From: Streptomyces sp. BHT-5-2
Lineage (GTDB): Bacteria > Actinomycetota > Actinomycetes > Streptomycetales > Streptomycetaceae
Assembly: GCF_019774615.1 (NCBI RefSeq)
Contig: NZ_CP081497.1
Coordinates: forward strand, 1,116,001-1,180,000
Length of the DNA: 64,000 nt
Direction of reading: 5' to 3'
Shown here: one piece after another, positions 17,115 to 25,900 of the stretch
How the letters are laid out: each line of letters begins with the position of its first letter
Numbering within the stretch: position 1 is the first letter of the stretch
The notes under the pieces: generated by a model
Told to the model about the DNA's origin: nothing
Databases searched by the model: none
Seen by the model: only the letters and a program-made list of their open reading frames with translations
Position numbers and translations under genes: made by a program

Positions 17115-18586
17115 CGCGGTACTCCGAAGGTGAGGCGGGTGACCCATTTCGTGTTGTGCACACCGGGGTTGGCGGGGACGATGATCCGCGCCGGATAGCC
17201 GTGGTCCACCGAGAGAGCCGCGCCGTTGACCCGCAGAGCCAGCAGCGACCTGGGGTCCCGGACCTGGTTGTCGCGCAGATGGGCGGAGCTGAAGGCTCCG
17301 GGGCGCTGGGCGGACTCGACGAAGACCCCGGGCGGGCTCTCCCGCAGCCCGACCAGGGCCGCCAGGTCGGACAGCCGTACGCCGCTCCAGTGCTGGTCGT
17401 CGGTGGACCAGCCTTCCACGCAGGCGATCGGCAGGGCGGCGGTGTGCTGCGGCAGGGCCAGCGCCTGTTCCCGGGTGAAGCTCCGTTCCCGGCCGGGGCC
17501 GCGTACGACGAGGCGCCAGTCCGGGCCGATGTCGCGGGCGCGGATGCCGACCGCCGCGGCGGTCTTGTTGATCTGGAAGCCGTTGGGTCCGGTGCCTGGT
17601 TCCTGCCCGTGCGGAGCCAGCAGCGCGGTCCTGCGGAGGGCTCCGCCGATGCTCTGACCAGCCGTCACGACGAGCAGTACCAGCGAACCGGCGCCCACCA
17701 TGCCGAGCGCGCCACGGCGCGACGTGGTGGGCGGTGCGGGGTCGGGGGTCACCAGCCCGGTGTCGTCCGGCGGTTCGGGCCGGGTACGCGTGACCGGGGT
17801 ACGCAGCTCGCTGCGCCAGCTGCGGCTGCGCAACGCCGTCGTCATGGCGGGGATGCGGAAGGCGACGTGTACGACGAAGGCGCCGATGAAGATCCAGGCA
17901 CCGTAGAAGTGCAGGGGGTAGAAGGACCCGGGGAAGATGTAGTGCAGCTGGATGTTGAGCACGCCCGTGACGAACTCGAACAGCACACCGCCCACGAGCA
18001 GCAGCAGCGAGAGCCGTTCCAACGCGTGGCGGGGGGAACGCAGCGGTGGCCACCCGAACAGCTTCGGGATGACCGACCACAGCTTCGCCAGCAGGACGGG
18101 GACGAGCACCACGCCCAGGGTGACGTGGACCCCCTGGGTGAGGCGGTAGAGCCAGTACGGCCGGGTCGGCCAGGGGAAGAGATAGAAGCCCAACCAGCCC
18201 TTGTCCGGCGTGTGGTCGTTGCCCGGTGCCAGGTCCGGGTTGTACGCGGCGTACGACAGCAACCCGGTCACGAACAGCACGGTGATGCCGATCAGCAACA
18301 CCAACCCGAGCACCGACGTCAGCCAGGGCCCGCGCAACGGGCTGCGCCAGAAGTCCGGGCGCGCGGGGCCCGGCGGGGGAGTGCCCAGCAGCGCGGTCAG
18401 GCGACGAGGAGTGCGGGCGCGCCGCCGTCCTGCCTGCCTGTCCCGGTCCGGCGGGCTGCCGCCAGTCTTTCCGCCCGGCTGTCCGTCCGCCTGGTCGTGC
18501 TTGGGGCGGTGCGCCTCGTCACCGCGGTCACTACTCCCCACATCCGTCCCTTCCGGAGGCCGGCGCGTTGTGACAGTCACGCACAA
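17111..18586 (-). CDS. Membrane cytochrome-b-like / molybdopterin oxidoreductase fusion
   Basis: A 491-residue protein. After a 75-residue hydrophilic N-terminus come four to five transmembrane helices with paired His candidates for haem (QGVHVTLGVV, FVVHVAF), as in cytochrome b561/DsbD-like anchors. A further helix (MVGAGSLVLLVV) leads to a sulfite-oxidase-type molybdopterin domain from about residue 340 to the end. Cys389 in PIACVEGWS matches the molybdenum-ligating cysteine, and DHGYPARIIVPA is a family motif. It probably faces outward and passes electrons to the membrane; the substrate is unknown. The start codon at 18586 follows no strong ribosome site, so the true start may be somewhat internal. 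Confidence 0.8.
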   Translation of the reverse strand: MCVTVTTRRPPEGTDVGSSDRGDEAHRPKHDQADGQPGGKTGGSPPDRDRQAGRRRARTPRRLTALLGTPPPGPARPDFWRSPLRGPWLTSVLGLVLLIGITVLFVTGLLSYAAYNPDLAPGNDHTPDKGWLGFYLFPWPTRPYWLYRLTQGVHVTLGVVLVPVLLAKLWSVIPKLFGWPPLRSPRHALERLSLLLLVGGVLFEFVTGVLNIQLHYIFPGSFYPLHFYGAWIFIGAFVVHVAFRIPAMTTALRSRSWRSELRTPVTRTRPEPPDDTGLVTPDPAPPTTSRRGALGMVGAGSLVLLVVTAGQSIGGALRRTALLAPHGQEPGTGPNGFQINKTAAAVGIRARDIGPDWRLVVRGPGRERSFTREQALALPQHTAALPIACVEGWSTDDQHWSGVRLSDLAALVGLRESPPGVFVESAQRPGAFSSAHLRDNQVRDPRSLLALRVNGAALSVDHGYPARIIVPANPGVHNTKWVTRLTFGVPR

Positions 18587-18743
18587 CCGCCATATACGGC
18601 ATATCTCTCATAACGGACAAGGGTCCCACTGTTTGTCGGGTCGACCGGGCGCGCCACGTATGCGCGTCATTACCGTGCCCGTTGATGAGTCACGGGTAGA
18701 TCTGGCACCCGGCCCCACCCCCGACCTGCAGCTTCGGCTATTT

Positions 18744-18764
18744 GATCGATAATCGATCGATAAT
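18744..18764. repeat. Tandem 10-bp AT-rich repeat upstream of permease
   Basis: GATCGATAAT occurs twice (18744-18753, 18755-18764) with an 11-bp period, one helical turn, in the 271-bp divergent region before the permease. Each copy contains ATCGAT. The position about 95 bp upstream of the ATG suits a regulator site. Confidence 0.45.
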
Positions 18765-18857
18765 GGGGCAGCGATTTCAACGCTCGAACGAAATGCGAAA
18801 AAGTTGAATTAGGGTGTGTGCGGATCACTTCGCACGGCAGAACGGACGTAGCCCGCC

Positions 18858-20525
18858 ATGGACATGAGCGCGGCCAGTAAAAAGAACCTCAGTCTCTTCG
18901 CCCTGATCATGATCGGGCTGGGGTCCATCTTCGGCTCCGGATGGCTCTTCGGAGCCGGCCAGGCCGCACAGGTCGCAGGCCCCGCGGCGCTGGTCGCCTG
19001 GGTGATCGGAGCCGTCTTCATCGGCATGATCGCCATGTCGTACGCCGAGGTCGGGGCCGCCTATCCGCTCCCCGGTGCCATGGCGCGCTTCGGTTCGATC
19101 TCACACGGGCCGGTGCTCGGCTTCGTGAGCGGTTGGGCGGTGTGGATCGCGATCGCCTCCCTGATCCCGATCGAGTCCATCGCGGGCACCCAGTACATGG
19201 CGTCCTGGAACTTCGGCTGGGCCAAGGCGCTCGTCGCCGACGGCAGCCTCACGGCCTCCGGCATGGTGATGGCCCTCGCCCTGACCTTCGCCCTGTGGTT
19301 CGCCTGCTACTGGTCGGTCGCGCTGCTGGCCCGCGCCAACACGGTGCTGACGCTGGTGAAGTTCGCCATCCCGGTGCTCGCGGTCGCCGCCCTGATCGCC
19401 TCCGGCTTCCACACCGGGAACTTCACCGACCACGGTGGCTTCGCCCCCAACGGCTGGTCCGCCGTGATGACGGCGGTCACCACCTCGGGCGTCGTCTTCG
19501 CCTTCAACGGCTTCCAGGCCGTCGTCAACCTCGGCGGAGCCGCCCGGAACCCGGGCCGCTCCATTCCGCTCGCGCTGGTCGGTGCACTCTCCCTGGGCCT
19601 GGTGATCTACCTCGCGTTGCAGATCGCCTTCCTCGGCGCGGTCCCGCCGGAGCAGCTCGCCCAGGCGGGCGGCTGGCAGGGGATCAACTTCGCCTCCCCC
19701 TTCGCCGACCTGGCCAAGCTCCTGATGCTGCACTGGGTCGTCACCCTGCTCCAGTTCGGTGCCTTCATCTCGCCCTCCGGCGCCAACATCGCCAACGTGG
19801 CCTCGGCCTCGTACCTGGCGCAGAACCTGGCCGAGACCGGCTTCTTCCCCAAGAAGATCGCCGAGGTCCACCCCCGCTACGGCACCGCCCGCCCCGCGAT
19901 GTGGCTCAACCTCGGCGTCTCCGTGCTCCTGCTGCTCACCATCGGCCACAGCTGGGAGGCCCTGGCCAGTGTCGTCTCGGCCGCCATGGTCGTCTCGTAC
20001 CTGATCGGCCCGATCGCGGTGGGCGTCCTGCGCCGCACCAAGCCGGACCTGCCGCGGCCATTCCGCCTGCCGGCCGCCTCGGTGCTCTGCCCGATCACCT
20101 TCGCCTTCGCGGCCTGCGCCCTGTACTGGTCGAAGTGGCCCAACACCGGCAAGGTGACCCTCCTCGTGCTGGTCTCCGTGCCGATCGCGGCGCTGGTGCT
20201 GCGCCGCCGGGGCGAGCGGAATCTGGCCCGGCAGTTCAACGCGGCCTGGTGGCTGATCGGGTTCCTGCTGTGGCTGTCGGTGGTCTCGGCGCTGGGCGGC
20301 AGGGAGTTCGGCGGCTACGGCGTCCTGCCTGGCGGTGTGGACGTGGCCGTGGTCGGCGTATCGGCTCTCGGCTTCTACTTCTGGGCGGTACGCGCCGGTG
20401 TCCAGGCTCATCGCGCGGGCCTGACGGACCCCGATCCCCTCCACCCCGACGAGCCCGAGCCGGCGGCGGAGCCGACCGTCCTGCCCGGCCAGCGGTCCGG
20501 GGAACGTGAGGCCGTCGCCTCCTGA
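18858..20525 (+). CDS. APC-superfamily amino acid permease
   Basis: A 555-residue protein with 12 predicted membrane helices and the APC helix-1 signature IMIGLGSIFGSGWLFG near residues 18-33, the unwound substrate-binding region. FAFNGFQAVVNLGGAARNPGRSIP in helix 6-7 is also typical of the amino acid/polyamine/organocation family. A hydrophilic acidic C-terminal tail of about 40 residues follows the last helix. ATG 18858 is used. It is monocistronic: a strong terminator begins 15 bp after the stop. Substrate is probably an amino acid, not determined. Confidence 0.88.
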   Translation: MDMSAASKKNLSLFALIMIGLGSIFGSGWLFGAGQAAQVAGPAALVAWVIGAVFIGMIAMSYAEVGAAYPLPGAMARFGSISHGPVLGFVSGWAVWIAIASLIPIESIAGTQYMASWNFGWAKALVADGSLTASGMVMALALTFALWFACYWSVALLARANTVLTLVKFAIPVLAVAALIASGFHTGNFTDHGGFAPNGWSAVMTAVTTSGVVFAFNGFQAVVNLGGAARNPGRSIPLALVGALSLGLVIYLALQIAFLGAVPPEQLAQAGGWQGINFASPFADLAKLLMLHWVVTLLQFGAFISPSGANIANVASASYLAQNLAETGFFPKKIAEVHPRYGTARPAMWLNLGVSVLLLLTIGHSWEALASVVSAAMVVSYLIGPIAVGVLRRTKPDLPRPFRLPAASVLCPITFAFAACALYWSKWPNTGKVTLLVLVSVPIAALVLRRRGERNLARQFNAAWWLIGFLLWLSVVSALGGREFGGYGVLPGGVDVAVVGVSALGFYFWAVRAGVQAHRAGLTDPDPLHPDEPEPAAEPTVLPGQRSGEREAVAS

Positions 20526-20540
20526 GACGGCACGGCTCGG

Positions 20541-20580
20541 ACAGCCGCCGGAACCGACCACGGACGGTTCCGGCGGCTGT
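20541..20580. terminator. Strong intrinsic terminator after permease
   Basis: ACAGCCGCCGGAACCG and CGGTTCCGGCGGCTGT form a perfect 16-bp stem with an 8-nt loop, followed on plus by CTGTTTTCC. It lies between the convergent permease and tsaD genes and may serve both. Confidence 0.85.
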
Positions 20581-20664
20581 CTGTTTTCCGCAGGTGCCTC
20601 GCCTTTCCGGCACGGTGCTGATCTTGTCCGTCAACTCGGCCCGTGGCGAGCCGAGTTGTTCGAC

Positions 20665-21741
20665 TCAGGCAGCGAGGACGGGCCCGGCGACGGGGTGCAG
20701 CGCGGCGTACTCCAGCGGCGCGGACGGGTCGACGGACATGCTCAGTTGGGCGGGGGCGGCACCGGCCCGTACCAGCAGATCGCCGACGGCGGCGATCATC
20801 GCGCCGTTGTCGGTGCACAGGGTCAGCGGCGGGACCCGCAGTGCCACCCCGGCCGCCGCGCACCGCTCCTCGGCAAGCGCCCGGACCCGGGAGTTGGCGG
20901 CCACCCCGCCCACCACGACCAGCGTCCCCACCTCGTACTCCCGGCAGGCGGCCAGCGCCTTACGGGTCAGCACGTCCGCGACCGCCTCCTGGAGCGAGGC
21001 GGCGCCGTCGGCCAACGGGACCTCCTCGCCCCGAAGGCGGTGGGTCTCGGCCCAGCGCGCCGCGGCCGTCTTCAGACCGGAGAACGAGAACGCGTACGGG
21101 TCGCCCTTCCCGCTGGTCAACGGCCTGGGGAAGGCGACCGCGCACGGGTTCCCGCCCCGGGCCGCCCGGTCGATCGCAGGGCCGCCGGGATAGGGCAGGC
21201 CGAAGACCCGGGCCACCTTGTCGAAGCACTCGCCGGCGGCATCGTCGACGGTGTCGCCCAGGTGCACGATGGGGTCGCGCACCAGGTCCCGCACCAGCAG
21301 CAGCGACGTATGGCCACCGGAGACGATCAGCACCAGGCACGGGTCGGGCAGCGGGCCGTGCTCCAGGGTGTCGGCCGCGACATGGCCCGCCAGGTGGTGG
21401 ACGCCGTACAAGGGAACTCCGGCTGCGTAGGCGAGGCTCTTGGCTCCCGCCAGCCCCACCTGCAGGGCGCCCGACAGGCCGGGGCCGGTGGTCACGGCCA
21501 CGGCGTCGAGATCACCCACCCGCAGCCCCGCCTGGTCCAGGGCCTCGCGCACCACCGGGGCGAAGGCGTGCAGATGCGCACGCGCGGCGATCTCCGGCAC
21601 CACGCCACCGAACCGGGCGTGCTCGTCCATGCTCGACGCCACCACATGTGCGAGCAGCCGCCCGTCGGACACGATCCCGGCCCCGGTCTCGTCACACGAC
21701 GACTCGATACCGAGCACGATCCGGCCCTGCGGCATGGCCAC
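20665..21741 (-). CDS. tsaD: tRNA N6-adenosine threonylcarbamoyltransferase TsaD
   Basis: A 358-residue ASKHA-fold enzyme transferring threonylcarbamoyl to A37 of ANN-decoding tRNAs. LGIESSCDETGAGI opens the nucleotide-binding fold. Metal ligands are His116 and His120 in HHLAGH, VSGGHTSLL is the ATP-site glycine motif and CTDNGAMIA provides the final Asp. All key residues are intact. It is monocistronic here, not next to tsaB/tsaE/rimI as the housekeeping copy usually is, so it may be a second copy. A Fur-family-like box overlaps its promoter, suggesting metal-regulated expression. ATG start near 21741; the second Met two codons later is equally possible. Confidence 0.92.
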   Translation of the reverse strand: MAMPQGRIVLGIESSCDETGAGIVSDGRLLAHVVASSMDEHARFGGVVPEIAARAHLHAFAPVVREALDQAGLRVGDLDAVAVTTGPGLSGALQVGLAGAKSLAYAAGVPLYGVHHLAGHVAADTLEHGPLPDPCLVLIVSGGHTSLLLVRDLVRDPIVHLGDTVDDAAGECFDKVARVFGLPYPGGPAIDRAARGGNPCAVAFPRPLTSGKGDPYAFSFSGLKTAAARWAETHRLRGEEVPLADGAASLQEAVADVLTRKALAACREYEVGTLVVVGGVAANSRVRALAEERCAAAGVALRVPPLTLCTDNGAMIAAVGDLLVRAGAAPAQLSMSVDPSAPLEYAALHPVAGPVLAA

Positions 21742-21779
21742 TCCCTCACGACTGCCGACATATTGCGTGAGTAGTGTAG

Positions 21780-21796
21780 TTGCAACCTATTCGCAA
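21780..21796. promoter_or_regulatory. Fur-family (Nur-like) box in tsaD promoter
   Basis: TTGCAA-N5-TCGCAA (21780-21796) differs at one base from the published Streptomyces Nur consensus tTGCaa-N5-ttGCAA. On the minus strand a plausible promoter TTGCGA-17-TACTCA overlaps it, 40-50 bp upstream of tsaD. Binding would occlude RNA polymerase. Confidence 0.5.
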
Positions 21797-21828
21797 TAAG
21801 GGCGGAGGTCGGGCACCGGGCGCCGTCC

Positions 21829-22176
21829 TCACACCTGAATCCGCTGCCACCGGCCCCGGAGGCGCCACTCGCCGTCGTCCTGCGCCCAGCTAGTGACGAG
21901 CGCCGCGACCTCGTCGTGGCCCTTCATGGCGTACGGCGGCGCCACGATGGTGCGGAAGTGCTGGTCGGGGCCGCCCTCGCGGTACTCCACCAGGCAACTG
22001 CCGTCCTCCGCGAGGTGCACCTGGATGTAGTGCTGCTCCGGATCCCGGCCGTCCGCGCGTTCCACGACGAGGAACGGAAGCGCCAGGTTCAGCTCGCTGA
22101 GCAGGTCGTAGAGGGTCTCCGCGTCGGGGTTGTCGTGGACGGCACCGGTGGCGGTGAGGGCGCGGGTGGCGGTCAC
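21829..22176 (-). CDS. Imm1-like immunity protein (candidate)
   Basis: A 115-residue cytoplasmic protein whose layout resembles Imm1-type immunity proteins: a central QHYIQVHLAEDGSCLVEYREG strand-rich core and a C-terminal helix-plus-Trp ending (VAALVTSW, WRLRGRWQ). The GTG at 22176 overlaps the previous stop (GTGA); the longer upstream frame is a shadow. It is the last gene of the RHS locus, the usual place for the antidote to a C-terminal toxin. Assignment rests on weak pattern similarity and context. Confidence 0.55.
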   Translation of the reverse strand: MTATRALTATGAVHDNPDAETLYDLLSELNLALPFLVVERADGRDPEQHYIQVHLAEDGSCLVEYREGGPDQHFRTIVAPPYAMKGHDEVAALVTSWAQDDGEWRLRGRWQRIQV

Positions 22177-22910
22177 GCGGCCTCCTCCGGGTGCAGCACC
22201 GACTGCTCGGCCAGCGCGACCAGGGCGTCCCCGGTCGTCGGCTGTGCTCCGTCCGCTCCCCGCACCGTCAGCTCGGCCGCGCACTCGGCCCGGAAGACGG
22301 CGCCGAGGCGGTTCTCCCACTCGACATGGCTGCCGGGGGAGCCGGGCAGCAGGGACAGTTCGTGCCGCAGGACGTCCAGGGTTGCCAGGCCGCGTTCGGC
22401 GCCCTCGCTGTGACTGCCGGTGCGCTCATTGCGGTAGCTCATGCGCAGGAAGGGGACCACCTCACGCCGCAGCCGCGTCGGCTGGAGGCCACGGTCGAAC
22501 TGGTGGCGGGCCTCCGCGAGGGTCTCGGTGCCGGAGAACTCCCGCCGCCAGGCCGGGAAGAGCGCCACCGTCGCCTTGTGCAGATCGGCGTCCTCCTGCC
22601 CGTGGTACTCGTGCACCTCCGGTCCGACGGCGGCGACCGCGTCGAAGTCCCAACCAGGGCAGGCGAGCCCGTCCAGCACCACGAGCGGACGCTCACCGCC
22701 GACGACCTGCTCGGCGCGGTCCCGGGCCAGTTCCAGCACGGCACGGGCCAGCGCCGGGTCGTACTCGCCCATCACGCGCATCTCCAGTACGCGGCCGCGC
22801 GCGACCACGGCGTCGAACGAGAAGATCATGCGTGACCAGTGCCAGGCGTCCGGCACGCCGGGTACGGGCTCCGCGCCGGGCTGGTCGGCCAGCTTCGACG
22901 TCAGGTCCAT
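22173..22910 (-). CDS. Unknown protein of RHS toxin locus (possible immunity factor)
   Basis: A 245-residue soluble alpha/beta protein with no recognised family. It opens MDLTSKLADQPGAEPVPGVP and contains WHWSRMIFSFDAVVARGRV, a LVVLDGLACPGWDFDAV strand and a helical C-terminus with VEWENRLGAVFRAECAAELTV. There are no membrane segments. It starts 35 bp after the RHS toxin stop, with GGAGCC upstream of ATG 22910, and is translationally coupled to the Imm1-like gene. Its position suggests an immunity or accessory role for the toxin. Function is unassigned. Confidence 0.6.
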   Translation of the reverse strand: MDLTSKLADQPGAEPVPGVPDAWHWSRMIFSFDAVVARGRVLEMRVMGEYDPALARAVLELARDRAEQVVGGERPLVVLDGLACPGWDFDAVAAVGPEVHEYHGQEDADLHKATVALFPAWRREFSGTETLAEARHQFDRGLQPTRLRREVVPFLRMSYRNERTGSHSEGAERGLATLDVLRHELSLLPGSPGSHVEWENRLGAVFRAECAAELTVRGADGAQPTTGDALVALAEQSVLHPEEAA

Positions 22911-22945
22911 GGTAGGTGGCTCCTCTGGGGTGGGGATCGTCCTGC

Positions 22946-25900
22946 TCAGGTGCAGGAGTAGTTCGGGCCGGTGTCCTGGCGGTAGGTGGAGGTCATCTTG
23001 CCGCCGCCGCTGGAGTTGTTCTTGCGGGACATGGGCTCCATGTTATTGAAGTCGTTGTAGAAGTCGTTACGGGTGGCCCGGTCGGCGTCGTAGCCCGTCT
23101 TGTTCCAGTGGTCGACCACCGGGTGCAGGTGCTCGTAGGTGAGCTGGTCCTTGCCGGCGGGTACCGATTCCCCCTTGGAGTTGAACCAGTTGAGCTGATC
23201 CCGTGGTATGCGCTGGCCGGCCTCCGGGTGGCCGGCGGGGAAGCGGGGCACGCCGCCCTGGGCCTGGCCCTCGACCGTCCACTTGGCCGCCATCGCGTCA
23301 TGCGTCGACTGCCGGTAGCTGCTGGGGTATTCGGTGTCGCGGTTGTGGGTCGCCGGGCCGTTCGGGTTCGGGATGAAGCGGCCGTTCGGCCCCCGCTGCG
23401 GCGCCAGGCCCAGCGGGTCCGCGGTGGTGAACGGGTTGTCGACGTAGGCGTAGTGGTTGGGCGCCGCCGCCAGACCCAGCGGGTCGGCGGTCAGATAGCG
23501 GGCCGTCTCCGGGTCGTAGTGGCGGAAGTAGTTGTAGTTCCACCCGGTCTCGGGGTCCGCGTACTGGCCGGGGAACCGCAGGGGGCAGCCGTGCTCGCCG
23601 GTCCCGTCGCCGACGGGTCTGCCCCAGGCGGTGGTGCGCAGCCGCCAGGTGATCCGCCCGTCGGGGGTGACCAGTTCCGTCGGGGCGCCCGAGACATCGG
23701 TGACCACGGTGTGGAAGTCACGGTGGCCCCCGGCGTGCACGACGGTCTGGGTGAGCGGCCGGTGGGTGCCGGAGTGGTACTCCCATGCGGTGGCGGTCCC
23801 GTCTGACGTCACCTGCTCCGCGAGCCGGGTGCCGTCCCAGACGAAACGGATCTCCTCGGCCGTGCCGCCGTCCCCGTCGAGACGGCGCTTGGCGGTGCGC
23901 CGGCCTGCCGTGTCGTACTCGTACGTCCAGTGGGACCCGTCGGCCAGCACGGCGTCGGTGAGCTGGTCCGCCCGGTTCCACGTGAAATGCGCGGTACGCG
24001 TCCGGCCGTTGAGGAGCCGCGTGGTGCGGCGCACCATCCGGCCGTCCTCGTCGTACGCGTAGGTGTGGCGGCCGCACCGCTCGATGCGGTTGCCGGTGAA
24101 GGTGCGCTCGGTACCGGCCGGGTCGTCACCGGGGGTCGCGGCGTGCGTGAGGTTGCCGGCGCTGTCGTACGCGTAGGTCTCGGTCCAGTCCTGGGCGCGC
24201 ACGGCGGTGACCCGGCCGTCCGGGTCGAGCTCGAAGCGCCGGGTGCCGCCCGTCGAGTCCGTGACCCCGTGGAGCCGGCCGTCGGCGCGATAGGCGTAGG
24301 CACGGTGCTGGAGGGTGTCGGCGCCGCGGACGACGGCCTGGGTGCTGAGCCGGCCCACCGCGTCCCACTCCTGGGACAGCACCAGATCGGGCCCGATGAG
24401 CCGCCGCACCTCCCGGTCGGCGTCGTCGAACGCGAAGCCCACCCGGTCGCCGCCGACGTCCAGGGCGGACGGTCGCCCCGCGGCGTCGTACGACCAGGTG
24501 GACAGCACCCCGCTCGGGGTGCGCCGGCCGGTGCGCCGGCCCAGTGCGTCGTAGGTCCACGTCGTGGTGCGGCCGTTGACGTCCTCGGAGAGCTTGCGGC
24601 CGAGGATGTCGTAGGTCTGGGTGACGGTGGTGGTGGCGTTGGCGGACCGCAGCAGACAGCCGGCCGGGTCGTAGGCGAAGGTGGCGACACCGTCGGCCGA
24701 GTGCTCCTCGACGGTGCGGCCCAGCTCGTCGCGGACGAACACGGTGGTGTGTCCAGCGGCACCGGTGCGGGCGGCGAGTTCACCGGTGGGATCGGGCCGG
24801 TACGCAACGGCCCGGCCCTGGAAGTCGCTCTCCCGGACGAGGTGGCCCACCGCGTTGTACGCGTAGTCCCAGGTGTGGCCGCGCGGGTCGGTGACGGTGG
24901 TGAGCCGCAGTTCGGTGTCGTGCGCGAAGGTGTGGGTGGTGCCGTCGGGCGTGGTGCGGGTGACGGGTGTCCCGAAGTGGGTGTAGGTGAACCGCGACAC
25001 CTGGCCCAGGCGGTCGGTGTGGGCCACGAGATTGCCCTCGCCGTCCCACTCCCACATCTCGGTCGTGCCGTCGGCGAACTGCCGCCAGGCCGGCTTGCCT
25101 TCGCCGGTCCAGCCGAACCGCTCGGTGCTCCCGCCGGCGTCGGTGAACGAGCTGACCCGGCCGAACGCATCGCGCTCGACGGCCGTGGTGTGGCCCAGCG
25201 GATCGGTGACCGCCAGCGGCAGACCGGCCGGATTGCTCGCGATCGTACGGGTGTTGCCCAGGGCGTCGGTGACGGCGGCCAGCCTGCCGCGGTCGTAGGC
25301 GAAGGCGGTGACCGCGCCGGTCGGGTCCGTGGTGCGGGTCTGGTTGCCGTGGGCGTCGTACTCGTGCCGCCAGGTCGCGCCGTCCACCTCGACGATCTCC
25401 ACGGGCAGGCCCAGTGCGTCGTAGGCGGCACGGGTCGTGCGGCCGTCGGGGCGGGTGACCGAGGTGAGGTTGCCGTGCTCGTCGTAGGCGTAGCTGCTGG
25501 TGTGCCCCAGCTCGTCGGTGACCGAGGCGAGTAGGTCCGGGCCGGTCCAGGTGCGGTGGGTGCGGTGGCCCTCGGCGTTGGTCCAGCCGGTCGGGCGCCG
25601 CTGCTCGTCGTAGTGGTAGACGGTGGTGTGGCCGAGGGAGTCGGTGTAGCGGTTGGCGCGGTTGACGGGGTCGTAGGAGAGCGTGCAGGAGAGGTAGCCG
25701 TCGGACCCGGTGCCGCGGACGCAGCGGTCGGCCGCGTCGTACTCCCAGCGGTACCAGCCGCCGTTGCGGTCGACGCGTTCGACGATGCGGCCCGCTTCGT
25801 CGTACCGGAAGTGCGTGGTGTGGCCCAACGAATCGGTCACGCCGACGAGCCGGCCCTGGTCGTAGGCGTAACGCCGCAGCACCGTGCCGGTGTCGCCGTC

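Noticed and set aside
23930..25534. 534-codon plus frame inside the RHS gene
   Set aside because: Antisense shadow of YD repeats; the apparent periodicity comes from the RHS repeat.
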